Shown here: piece by piece, positions 11,645-19,679 of the stretch
Numbering within the stretch: position 1 is the stretch's first letter
How the letters are laid out: the number at the start of each line of letters is the position of its first letter
Assembly (NCBI GenBank): GCA_025349905.2
Contig: MU624780.1
Span: forward strand, 1 to 24,318
Source of the DNA: Blastocladiella britannica
Taxonomy: Eukaryota > Blastocladiomycota > Blastocladiomycetes > Blastocladiales > Blastocladiaceae
Direction of reading: 5' to 3'
Length of the DNA stretch: 24,318 nucleotides
Translations under genes and position numbers: made by a program
Notes under the pieces: model-generated
Told to the model about the DNA's origin: nothing
Database searches by the model: none
The model's input: the letters and a program-made list of their open reading frames with translations, nothing else

Positions 11645-13738
11645 ATGGTCATGGCAGGCAAGAATATGGTAACTCGACTGGACATTGCCGACATTGTGGA
11701 ACCGATCCTGGAACTGGCCGCGGCATGGTCCCTGGACGCCGAATCCGCGCTGCACCTGATGCACGTTCTCCCGACAATGCCCAGCGTGACCCGGAGCGTC
11801 CTGGCGCGCCGATTCCCGCAATTTTCGCCCGACGCGCTCATGGCCATCAAAAACGATGACCGCCGACTCTGGCTGTTGCAGGCAAGCGACCGCACGGTGG
11901 TGCACCCGCTAGCGTCGTCCTTGGCGACTGCCAGTGCCGCTGCCAACGACGTGGCGGCGGTCACGTGGCTACAGACAACGTACCCGGCCGCCGTGGACGT
12001 GCCGCGGGCCGTGTCGGCGGCAGCGCGCACTGGGGCTGTGGCGATTCTGGACCACCTGCTGCCTTTGATCCAAGCACACAATTGGTCGGCAGTCATTGAC
12101 GCGGCCGCATACGCTGGGCAGATGCGCACATTGAAGTGGGCGGCAGAGCATCGGCCCGCGTCGGTGCGTCGCCAGGCCGCAGCGGCGCTAGTACTGGCGA
12201 TCCCAACTGCCACACCCGCGTCGATACCCACGCTCGAGTGGTTATGGGCGCAACACGTGGAGTGGGCGGCTGAGGGATCTCACGTTGGGGACCCGATCGA
12301 CCCGGCGGACGCACTGAAGTATGCGCCGCTGTCGCGCGTGCTCTCGGTACCCGTCCTGGACTACGTGGCGGCGTTGATGGGCCCGACTCGGTTAGCTGAC
12401 GTCGCATGGGACCCGGCTCCGGCTGCTGGCTCGGGGGCCACTGACGTTCTGGCATGGTGGTATCACAAGACGGGGCCGTCGCCATTGGACGCAAGCGTGC
12501 TGCGCACCGCGGTACTGGCGGCCAGTCTTTCTGGCCAGGCGCCAGCGCTCGAGTGGCTGTGGACGCGCGTGGCCGAAGCGCGCGCGGTGGCCATGAACGA
12601 TGCGCTGGGCCCCTACGCGCCCGTTGTCATGCGAAACGCCGCCAAGTCGGGCGATCTGGCCGTGCTCGAGTTTTGGATGGAACACGATCTCGCGACCGAC
12701 ACGCTGCTCTCGCCCGACTGCGTGATGGCCGCGGCCAATACTGCCACCACTGCTGGAAAGGTGGCTGTTTTGCAGTGGCTGCGCGACACGACACCGTCGG
12801 ATGCGTTCCCTGACGTGAGTGGCAGCAGCATGTTTTTGTTGGCGGCGCTCGCGCCCTCATCCGCACAGGCGATCGCCACTTTTGAGTGGTGGTGGGACGC
12901 GGTTCAAGCAACGACCACCTCCGCCGATGACCAACCGCTCAAGCTTGACGACCATGCAGTCCTGCTGACGCTAGCGCGCGCGGGACACATTTCCGCGCTA
13001 TCATGGTGGTGGTCCCGCCGGTCCAAGGTCATCGCCACTTCCCCCTCGGCCTCGTCGCTCGCAGCCATTGCCCAGGCCGCCTTACCCGCCGGCCACGTGT
13101 CCGTGTGCGCCTGGTGGCAACAACACATCTCCCCACTTTGCACCCCACCACTCGCGTTCCCGCTCCCACACCTGGCCGGTGCCCCGCCGGCAGCACAACT
13201 GGCCGTGCTCCAATGGTGGTCCACGGCGGTAATGCCGACGCTGTTCCCACCTACCGACCGAGCCGCGGTCCTGCGCCAAGTGCTCCCAGACGTGCTGGGC
13301 AACTGCATGCGGCTTGGCTTGCTGTCCAGTCTCGACGAGGTGTGGGAGTTGGCCAGTCGTGCCGGATGTGATCCCGTGGAAATCGACGTGAAGGTGCTGG
13401 CGGCGGTAGCGTCCGATCGCGGCGGCGATCTGGCCGTCTTGCAGTGGTGGCGCGCGCATTACCCAACGGCGCCGTTTCCCCACACGGTCGTGGAAGTTGC
13501 GTCCCCTCGCGCCCACGTACACATTCTGGAATGGTGGTGGCGACGCGTGCGTGGCGAGTTCCAGGTGGAGTTTCACTTTGGCAAGGAGTTTTACAGCTGT
13601 CCGCAGTCGTCGCTGCATTGGTGGATGCGCAAGCAGGATCGGTTCGGGGTCACGTTGGCCATCACTGGGATGCACGGGGGCGAGGTCGCCAAGAAGCGGA
13701 TCGTCGTGGCGGGTAGTGGGGTTTTGGAGATCTTGTGA
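11645..13738 (+). CDS. Trp-rich ankyrin-like repeat protein, intronless
   Basis: An uninterrupted 697-aa reading frame. A helical repeat of about 30-60 residues recurs, each unit carrying an aromatic core after a hydrophobic pair: TLEWLW, DVLAWW, ALEWLW, VLEFWM, VLQWLR, TFEWWW, ALSWWW, VCAWWQ, VLQWWS, VLQWWR, ILEWWW and SLHWWM. Between these lie Ala-rich helices and short G(H/D)(V/L) turns such as GHISAL, GHVSVC and GDLAVL, as in degenerate ankyrin repeats (the VLEWL class seen in protist and giant-virus ankyrin proteins). The N-terminal 45 residues (ADIVEPILELAAAWSL) could be an F-box-like helix pair, but this is not clear. No signal peptide or membrane span is seen. Likely a protein-protein interaction scaffold, by repeat type only. 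Two Met codons (residues 1 and 3) are possible starts; the first is used. Such proteins form large families in Blastocladiomycota as I recall. Confidence 0.75.
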   Translation: MVMAGKNMVTRLDIADIVEPILELAAAWSLDAESALHLMHVLPTMPSVTRSVLARRFPQFSPDALMAIKNDDRRLWLLQASDRTVVHPLASSLATASAAANDVAAVTWLQTTYPAAVDVPRAVSAAARTGAVAILDHLLPLIQAHNWSAVIDAAAYAGQMRTLKWAAEHRPASVRRQAAAALVLAIPTATPASIPTLEWLWAQHVEWAAEGSHVGDPIDPADALKYAPLSRVLSVPVLDYVAALMGPTRLADVAWDPAPAAGSGATDVLAWWYHKTGPSPLDASVLRTAVLAASLSGQAPALEWLWTRVAEARAVAMNDALGPYAPVVMRNAAKSGDLAVLEFWMEHDLATDTLLSPDCVMAAANTATTAGKVAVLQWLRDTTPSDAFPDVSGSSMFLLAALAPSSAQAIATFEWWWDAVQATTTSADDQPLKLDDHAVLLTLARAGHISALSWWWSRRSKVIATSPSASSLAAIAQAALPAGHVSVCAWWQQHISPLCTPPLAFPLPHLAGAPPAAQLAVLQWWSTAVMPTLFPPTDRAAVLRQVLPDVLGNCMRLGLLSSLDEVWELASRAGCDPVEIDVKVLAAVASDRGGDLAVLQWWRAHYPTAPFPHTVVEVASPRAHVHILEWWWRRVRGEFQVEFHFGKEFYSCPQSSLHWWMRKQDRFGVTLAITGMHGGEVAKKRIVVAGSGVLEIL

Positions 13739-14048
13739 ATGTATTTATGGGTCATTGCGATCGCGATGCCGGTGGCGGGTATGCCTGTGTCTCCAATGTT
13801 GGTTGCTGCTGTTGCTGCTGGTATGCATCAAGCAGACTGAAACAAATGATTTCGCCTGGCTCGCAAGTCGGGGAGGGTGCTTTTCGCTCGCTGCAGAGAT
13901 CTGATCCTCAACAATGAGGTGGCAGGATCAAAAAATGGTTTAAAAATGGAAGATATATTTACATTCACACGCTGAAAAGTAGTAAAGGAAAACCAAAGGC
14001 GCAATATATTTCAACCTTGCCGACGGCATACAAGAGAGAAGGAGAACC
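13739..14048. other. Convergent intergenic region (3' UTRs)
   Basis: These 310 bp lie between the stops of the ankyrin-like gene (plus) and RPL7 (minus). A GCTGCT-type short repeat lies near 13804-13820. The right half is A/T-rich and is expected to carry the RPL7 3' UTR. Short open frames here have no recognisable features. Nothing else is supported. Confidence 0.5.
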
Positions 14049-15766
14049 TTAGTTCATCTTGCGCACGAGCTCGTTGATGAACTCCTCGCGGTTACCGAAG
14101 TCACCGCCCTCAATGAAGTGACGGAACTTGCGCTTGTGGAACGAGCCAGTGGGCGACGACAGCTTGAAGGGCCACAGGAAGTTGTTGGCCTTCTTGAAGT
14201 TGGGGCCGACGGTGTAGATCTCGTGAATCAGATCCTCAACGCAGATGATGCCGTTGGTGCCGAGCGACTTCTCAACAATGGCGTTGTCCGACAGGGGGAT
14301 ACGCTGGCCGTTGATCTTGCCGTAGCCGCGCTTGTAGATGAGCTCGCGGACCGTCTTGAGGTTGGGGGTACCGTAGGCAATGTAGGGCTCGACCAGCTTG
14401 AGCATCTCGGTGGTGGCCTTGGTGAGGCGGAGGAAGACACCGTTGTTGATCTGGAGCAGACGGAGCAGCTGGAGCACCTTGCGGGGCTTGGGCGAGATCT
14501 TGTTGATACCCTTGATGCGGATCACAAAGGCCAGCTTGGGCTGGGCCGACACGTGGAAGTTGCCAGCCTGGCGGGCAATGCGCTTCTGGCGCACCTCCTC
14601 GCGCTCGGCATCGCGGTACTCGCGCACGTACTGCTCGGCGCGCTTGAAGATCACGACGCGCTTCTTCTTGTTGGCCTGTTGGATAGTTTTTTTTGAGGTT
14701 TTAGCAAAAAATGATGCACAATAGAAAAGCAAGAGTTGGTGCGGTCGATCAACGTTCTTCAGCCCCGAAAGATGGTTAACAAAGTAAAAACATCATTGGC
14801 CACCGGCCTAGTCTCGAGTGGCGGATGCCAAATCATCATATGAACGCGACCGACCACAACCACATCCTATAAAAAGGAATAAACGTACATCGCGGCGAGC
14901 CTTGTCGGCGGCAATGCGGGCGGCGGCGTTCTTCTCGGCGGCCTTACGCTTCTTGAGGAGCGTCTCGGGGGTAGCCTTCACGACGGCGGGGACGGCGGCA
15001 GCAATGGTCGGGCTGTAACATCAACAGAAAACAAAAGGCAAAGCAAAAAAGAGGGAGGGAAGTAGAGAATGATAAGTGATCCGATACAAAAATAAAAAGA
15101 GGCAGACCAACAGGCCGCCCGCTAACCGCACAAAAAAACAGAGGGGTGGACAACATCTCATTCCTTCTTTCGATTTTTTGGTTGTGATCCACTCTTTAAA
15201 GAACAATATGCTCAAAAAAGAGTTCCCCAAGTGCACATGAAGGTACACAATGGAAGTTCGTGCCGATGACGCATTTAAATCAACGACGCATGCATTTAAT
15301 CAAGGCAGAATTGGTTCAATTCCGCGATGACATATCCTCTTTTTTCTTGCTTCATTATATTTATAGCCAATCAACGGGTGAAAGGAGTATATAGACAATG
15401 AAGAGGGAAAGAGAAGTTTGCGGTTTTTGGTCCTCATACAGAACAGGTACCGAGTCCGACAATGTATTTGAGAGCAACAGCACCACGCACGCAGATGAGA
15501 GGGTGGCAGTGCCGTAAAGCTCCAAGACCTCGCTCTGGTAACAAACTACTTTTGAAGGTAATTTTGCGGTAGAGTACGAGAGAGTGCGGATTATGGAGTT
15601 TTTAATAAAGTAAAAAAGAAATGGTGCATCGGAACGAGGATAAACAACAGAAAAAGAAATGAAGAAAAGGACCAGTCGAAAAAGACCCGCGTGTATTTCG
15701 CACGGCTAACGGGGAGACGAGCGCGTCGCGTCGAAGTTAGGTGTTGAATACGTACATCTTGGCCAT
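14049..15766 (-). CDS. RPL7: 60S ribosomal protein L7 (uL30), 3 exons
   Basis: Large-subunit cytosolic ribosomal protein. Exons on the minus strand: 15766-15756 (11 nt, encoding MAK and two bases of the next codon), 15012-14889 and 14675-14049. They join in phase to 253 aa (yeast 244). The L30 N-terminal basic region includes [18 protein letters not shown]. The core shows [57 protein letters not shown] and a C-terminal [15 protein letters not shown]. Intron 2 falls just before ANKKKR, the same place as in yeast RPL7 (ARKA|ANKEKR, recalled), and holds a snoRNA. Intron 1 (743 nt) is far longer than any other here. Its donor GTACGT and acceptor TTACAG are good, but exon 1 is inferred from phase, donor quality and the upstream promoter motifs. 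Exons 2 and 3 are near certain. An exon 1 inside the 743-nt gap is possible but less well supported. Confidence 0.93.
14753..14846 (-). ncRNA. Intronic C/D-box snoRNA (snR39/snR59-like), guide for 25S rRNA 2'-O-methylation
   Basis: Lies inside RPL7 intron 2 on the host strand. On the minus strand it shows a terminal stem CGTTC (14846-14842) pairing perfectly with GAACG (14757-14753), a perfect C box ATGATGA (14839-14833), a C'-like ATGATGT (14796-14790) and a D box CTGA (14762-14759). Immediately before the D box the guide reads ACCATCTTTCGGG plus one G. It is antisense to the conserved large-subunit rRNA segment CCCGAAAGATGGT (13 contiguous pairs, three more after one mismatch; rRNA sequence recalled). 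By the D-box-plus-five rule the methylated base is the G of CCCGA, matching the yeast 25S 805/807 methylation cluster. Between C and C' are two small hairpins (TGGC/GCCA and GGCC/GGCC), so no clear D' guide. Yeast snR39 and snR59 lie in RPL7A and RPL7B introns. Length is about 94 nt, typical. Confidence 0.88.
15013..15755 (-). other. Long intron 1 of RPL7
   Basis: A 743-nt interval between the proposed 11-nt exon 1 and exon 2. It is A/T-rich with short frames only. No CTGA D box is found on the host strand, so no C/D snoRNA is seen. A TATAAATA sequence lies on the minus strand at 15364-15357. Near-copies of GACGCATTTAAATCAA occur at about 15268 and 15286. An H/ACA RNA cannot be excluded by eye. 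Confidence 0.6.
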
Positions 15767-15995
15767 TATGAAATATGCTGACGATTAAAGGTCTGGAGAA
15801 AGAGCCTTAGTGAATGAAACGGCGGAGCGAAGTGATTCCACAAATTTTGCTTTTATCACGTGCCATCACGTTTACTGTTGCAACCCTAGGAGTTTCGGCA
15901 GACTTTCCCCCCATTTTTTCTTCCCTGGTATAAACGAATGGTAACAATGGCAGTATATTTACAAGACGCAAAAAGCATTGGAAATAGCACACGGA
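15767..15995 (-). promoter_or_regulatory. RPL7 promoter with CACGTG and telomere-like AACCCTA motifs
   Basis: These 229 bp lie between the RPL7 start and the upstream PB1-protein stop. A CACGTG E-box (Cbf1-type) is at 15857-15862 and an AACCCTA (Tbf1/Rap1-type telomere-like) motif at 15882-15888, about 90-120 bp ahead of the ATG. In several fungi Cbf1 and Tbf1 act together at ribosomal protein promoters. The leader approaching the ATG has pyrimidine stretches, as in other ribosomal protein mRNAs. Motifs are seen; factor binding is inferred. Confidence 0.6.
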
Positions 15996-17579
15996 TCACC
16001 ACCCGAGCACAAACGACGCGGGGAACACCTGCGGTCCCGCCGGCGTGATCACGATCCGATCACCGCCCAATTGGTGCTGAGCGCGAGCCGGCAGCGCGCA
16101 CCCGCGGAACCCGGTCTGAGACCGCTGCTGGAACTGCTGGGGACGCTGCTGGTACTGCTGCTGCGACTGGATGGCGGCGCGACGCTCGGCCTCAGCCCAG
16201 TACGCAGCCTCGGCCTCGGCGGCCAGACGACGACGACGAGCATCCTCGACGGCCTGCTGCTGCTGGATCTGCTGCTGCTGTTGCTGCTGCTGCCACAGGG
16301 CGCGGCGACGGCGAGTCTGCTCGACCGCGACCTGGGCCTGTGCGCGCTCGTGCTGGTGACGACGGGCCTCCTCCTGTTCGGCCGAGTACGCCGCAGCCGC
16401 GAGCCACTCGAGGTACTGGCGCTGGCGCACCGACGACGCCTCGGCCCGGCGACGCTGCTCCAGCTCTTGCTGTTGCTGTTGCTCGGCGCGCTTCTTGGCC
16501 TGGGCGGCTTCAATCGCACGCGCACGCTGCTCGCGGATCTGGGCAATGCGCTGGGCCTTGGCGTGCTCGACGCGGGCCGCGTACTCTTGCTGTTGCTGCT
16601 GCATCAGCTGGTGTTGGCGCGCAAACCACGCCTGCCGGCACTGCTGCTGCTGCTGCTGCTGGTCAGTGCCACGGCGGACGCACGGCGAGGACTGGTCCTG
16701 CATCTTGTTCTGGCACGCAGCGGGAGCATCAGGGGATGCGGCCGCAGCAGCGCCAGCGGGAGAGCCACGGCGCAACGGCAACGGCGACTCAAAGTGCACG
16801 CCGAACGCGCGCAGAAGCTCGCGCAGCGGGTGCTCAAAGTCGTCGTCACTGTCGCTGCCGGCTTCTTTGTTCTTGAGCGTCGGCGTCGGAGTTGGCTTTT
16901 GCTGCTTCTGCTGCTGGTCCTCCTCGTCGCTCAGGTCGTCGAGCAGTGCCGACATGGCCGACGCGAGAATGTCATCGTCCGCGGCTCCAGTAGTGGCGGC
17001 AGCGGCAGCGGCGGCACTCGGCTTGGAAGTAGGCGCCGGCGATGCCGAGCGCGACGGAGGGAGCGGCACAGCCGCAGCCGCAGTAGCAATCGTCGACTCG
17101 ACGGCCTTGGGCTTGGGTGACTCGGAACGCTGGCTCTCAGCCGCAGTCGCGACGGGACTCGCCTCGGACTCGCCACCGACCGGCTCCAAGATGGCGCCGC
17201 CGGTGTACGACCACGCCGACCGCACCGACTGTGTGTCGTCGTCGGCGGCCGAGCTCATGTCGTCCGATTCGATCAGGAAGGTGATGGTCTGCGGGGTCCC
17301 GAGCTGCTCGTTAGTGTGCAGCGCCTCGCGCAGCTCCTCGGTGGAGTTGAGCGTGATGTGGTCGCCGTCATCGTCGGCGTAGGTGATGGTCAGATCGTGC
17401 GCGTGAGCGACAACCGACGGCCAGATGGCGCGGATCTGGGCGTGCAACTCGTCCCAGGTCACGTCGCGAGTGAAGCGCACGCGGCGAGTCTCACCGTGGC
17501 AACGGAGCTTGGCGACGTACGGTGGAAGAGCCGTGGTGTCAGAGTTGGAGATGGTGGTGGAGTTGATGGAGGAGGTCAT
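15996..17579 (-). CDS. PB1-domain protein with Gln-rich coiled coil, intronless
   Basis: A 527-aa single-exon protein. Residues about 21-105 form a PB1 domain. It has the basic-patch lysine in YVAKLRCHGETRRVRF (Lys24) and a full acidic OPCA motif YADDDGDHITLNSTEEL at 67-83, so it could pair through both faces (type I/II). The domain start resembles NBR1/p62-like PB1 modules. Residues about 110-260 are Ser/Ala/Pro-rich and acidic. From about residue 295 to 490 the chain is rich in Gln, Arg and Ala with poly-Gln runs up to 8 and reads as a long coiled coil. It ends with a short hydrophobic tail (VFPASFVLGW). No ZZ, UBA or kinase domain is seen, so it is not a complete NBR1. The long plus-strand frames opposite it come from CAG-repeat antisense and are not genes. 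Likely an oligomerising adaptor; function unknown. Confidence 0.82.
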   Translation of the reverse strand: MTSSINSTTISNSDTTALPPYVAKLRCHGETRRVRFTRDVTWDELHAQIRAIWPSVVAHAHDLTITYADDDGDHITLNSTEELREALHTNEQLGTPQTITFLIESDDMSSAADDDTQSVRSAWSYTGGAILEPVGGESEASPVATAAESQRSESPKPKAVESTIATAAAAVPLPPSRSASPAPTSKPSAAAAAAATTGAADDDILASAMSALLDDLSDEEDQQQKQQKPTPTPTLKNKEAGSDSDDDFEHPLRELLRAFGVHFESPLPLRRGSPAGAAAAASPDAPAACQNKMQDQSSPCVRRGTDQQQQQQQCRQAWFARQHQLMQQQQQEYAARVEHAKAQRIAQIREQRARAIEAAQAKKRAEQQQQQELEQRRRAEASSVRQRQYLEWLAAAAYSAEQEEARRHQHERAQAQVAVEQTRRRRALWQQQQQQQQIQQQQAVEDARRRRLAAEAEAAYWAEAERRAAIQSQQQYQQRPQQFQQRSQTGFRGCALPARAQHQLGGDRIVITPAGPQVFPASFVLGW

Positions 17580-18078
17580 TTTTTTTTATTTGTGTTTTTT
17601 GTTTGTGTGATTGGATTGGATTGGATTGTTGTTTTGTCTGAATGGAAAGCAAAAAATGAGAGCAAGAACGGCGAGGGAACGAGGGGATTTTATAGGCGGG
17701 GTACGTCAATTTGTAGTCAGCCTTGGAGTGAGTTCTGTGTGATTCCTCACTATTCTGTGGCGTTCTTGAAAGTTCCACCCCGTTCTAATTCGACAGTCAG
17801 CACATACCATTTCTAACATCACCAACTTGATTAGCTCACACGGACAGAACCCTGTCTCTTGTCGAGTCGAGTCGAGTGACATCCCTTGGTGAGATCCCGC
17901 CCACAAAAAAATTGAAAATTGTCGGATCCACTTGCGATCACACCAGGAGCTGGATCAGCGCACAAACAACAAATAATAAAAGCAAAAACGAAGAAATGCA
18001 TTCGAACCAGGCTCCAAAGACGGATGGAGCCCTTATTCACAAACAACAACAGAGACGTCTAGCATCTAAAGGAGAGAT
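17580..18078. promoter_or_regulatory. PB1-gene promoter and lipase 3' flank
   Basis: These 499 bp have no gene. Going upstream from the PB1-protein ATG there is a T/G-rich leader (minus: A/C-rich), then three tandem CCAAT copies on the minus strand (repeat GGATT on plus, about 17609-17628). A TATAAAAT box lies on the minus strand at 17694-17687, about 108 bp before the ATG. The far half should contain the lipase 3' UTR and includes a (GTCGA)3-type short repeat at 17861-17877. Element positions are seen; use is inferred. Confidence 0.55.
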
Positions 18079-19289
18079 CTAAATGTTGGCCGAGCACCCC
18101 TCGCCCAGGAGCATGCCAAAGAACATGGGAATGTCAAAGAACTGGCCGTGGGTGAGAGGGTTCAGGAACGGCACGCGCGAGTTGGCGCATGCGCCGTCCT
18201 CGTCGCCGTTGCACGCGTACACCTTGCGGTTGTCGACGTAACGCTCGGGCCCGTTGTGCTTGAACGAGAACGGCCAGCCCGAGGGCGGCAAGTGCGGAAC
18301 AATGTCGTTCTCCTCGGTCACACGCATGACCTTGGCGAACCCGAGGTTGTCGACCATCGACGCCCACTGCGCGTTGCCGACACGTGGCGTGTGGTACTGA
18401 GCGACGGTCACTCGTGACGCGGGCACGGTGCCGGTGCCGACGGCGTCCACGGCGCCCAGGACCGCGAACGCGCCGCCGAGCGAGTGGCCGGTGAACACGA
18501 TCTGGTGGTCGGGGTACTGCTTGGACAGCGTCGACACCTGCGACAGGACTTGGGAACGCATCTCGTTGTACGCGTCAACGAAACCCTCGTGCACTGAGCC
18601 CGGGTTGTTGTTCAGGCCCTTGGTCGGGTACGGGTATGACTTGCGGATGAAGTTGAGGTTGTCTATTATAGTGTATTGCCAATACAGTGAGTGCTCGATC
18701 GTACATGAACGAAATATGTGTGCATACCGATCCAGTTCTGGAAGTTGTTGGATCCGCGGAACACGACCAAGATCTGCTTCTGGTTGGGCCGACGCGCAAC
18801 AAACCCGTACGTCGAGGGTCCCTGGATGACCGCGACCACCTGCGACCCCTGGACGCGCTGCGACTGGCACTTGGCGCCGCACGAGAGCGTCTTGATGTTG
18901 GACGGGTTGGAGCAGTACGTGAGACTCGCGAACGACCCGAAATCCTTGATGCTCTCGAGATCGTCGCCGGTCACCACGGCGCGGTTGGGCGACATGATGT
19001 GCACCTGAGCCGCCGCGACCTTGTTCTGGATCGAGGTGATGCGCTCCGTCGACATGATCTGGGTCCCACCGGAACCGCCGCCAACTGCATCCGACAACGC
19101 CTGAACTTGCTCGGGCGTCATGTCGCGCGCAAACACGCTGTAGTCGAACTTCTTCAAGTCGGGGGCCATGGCCTTGCCGAGATCCGACAGCTGGTTCTGC
19201 GTGTCTTGGAGCGTCGAGCCTTGGGAGATCACCGACGCGTTGGCCACACACAGGATCGCGAGGAGAGCAAGGATCGAGAGCTTGGACAT
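18079..19289 (-). CDS. Secreted class 3 (fungal) lipase, 2 exons
   Basis: Triacylglycerol lipase / feruloyl-esterase-type alpha/beta hydrolase. Exons on the minus strand 19289-18728 and 18662-18079 join in phase to 381 aa; the 65-nt intron (donor GTATGC) restores NWIDNLNF. The start is chosen for a clear signal peptide (MSKLSILALLAILCVANAS), and a TATA box lies about 120 bp upstream. The nucleophile elbow is GHSLGG with Ser248. Asp307 (EENDIVPHLPP) and His359 (PLTHGQFF) complete a plausible triad. The core shows ILVVFRGSNNFQNWID (oxyanion/lid region) and HEGFVDAY, both typical of the family. Several Cys pairs fit an extracellular enzyme. About 120 residues between signal and core are low in motifs and may be a propeptide. 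The actual substrate cannot be read from the sequence. Confidence 0.92.
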
Positions 19290-19406
19290 TGTGTAAACTT
19301 CTAGTTCTTGGTGTTGTGTAGGTGTGTGTGGATCGTCTAGCGCTGGAGCTGTGTAGATTGCTTGGTGGTTATGAATGCATTCGCGTGGTCGGGCGACTGG
19401 GTCCTC

Positions 19407-19412
19407 TTTATA
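19407..19412 (-). promoter_or_regulatory. TATA box of lipase gene
   Basis: The minus strand reads ACTATAAAGAGG here, about 118 bp before the lipase ATG. Leader sequence between it and the ATG is A/C-rich, typical of a fungal 5' UTR. Assignment is by sequence and position. Confidence 0.5.
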
Positions 19413-19659
19413 GTTTTTCCCCCCTTTACCAAGGCGCTTTGCTGCGCGAGGACCCATCGCGCTTGATCGCACGCGCATCGGCTGCTCTCCTTGCATCAGC
19501 AGCATTCGCGCATCCTCGCGTGAAAAAAAAAAGAATTTGGACGCGCGCAATAGTGCTACGCGGCGGAGATTCGTCGGTGCAATACTTTGCTCATTCCAGT
19601 GGACAAAAGAAGTGCAAAGCAGCTTTGGTCGCTGGGGCCAAAATTTTGTTCTCGGACAA

Positions 19660-19679
19660 CTAAAACACATGTGTTTTAG
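19660..19679. repeat. Perfect 20-bp palindrome
   Basis: The half-site CTAAAACACA is followed immediately by its exact reverse complement. The centre is ACATGT within CACATGTG, an E-box-like core. It is about 370 bp upstream of both the lipase and EMC6-like starts, so it could be a dimeric factor site for either. Confidence 0.7.

Noticed and set aside
13082..13675. 197-aa minus-strand frame inside the ankyrin-like gene
   Set aside because: Antisense shadow of a GC-rich coding region; no motifs, while the sense frame shows regular repeats.
13840..13905. Possible C/D snoRNA (ATGATTT ... CTGA) between ankyrin-like gene and RPL7
   Set aside because: The C box departs at two positions and there is no terminal stem.
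16250..16310. CAG/CTG tract as an expanding microsatellite or CRISPR-like array
   Set aside because: It encodes in-frame Gln runs within a coiled coil; spacing is not array-like.
15978..17120. 380-aa plus-strand open frame opposite the PB1-protein gene
   Set aside because: It is Leu-, Arg- and Ser-rich because CAG repeats read as CTG on the other strand. The opposite frame carries a real PB1 domain.
16495..17382. 295-aa plus-strand open frame, Cys/Ser-rich
   Set aside because: Another antisense shadow of the Gln-rich gene, with poly-Cys from TGC repeats and no domain.
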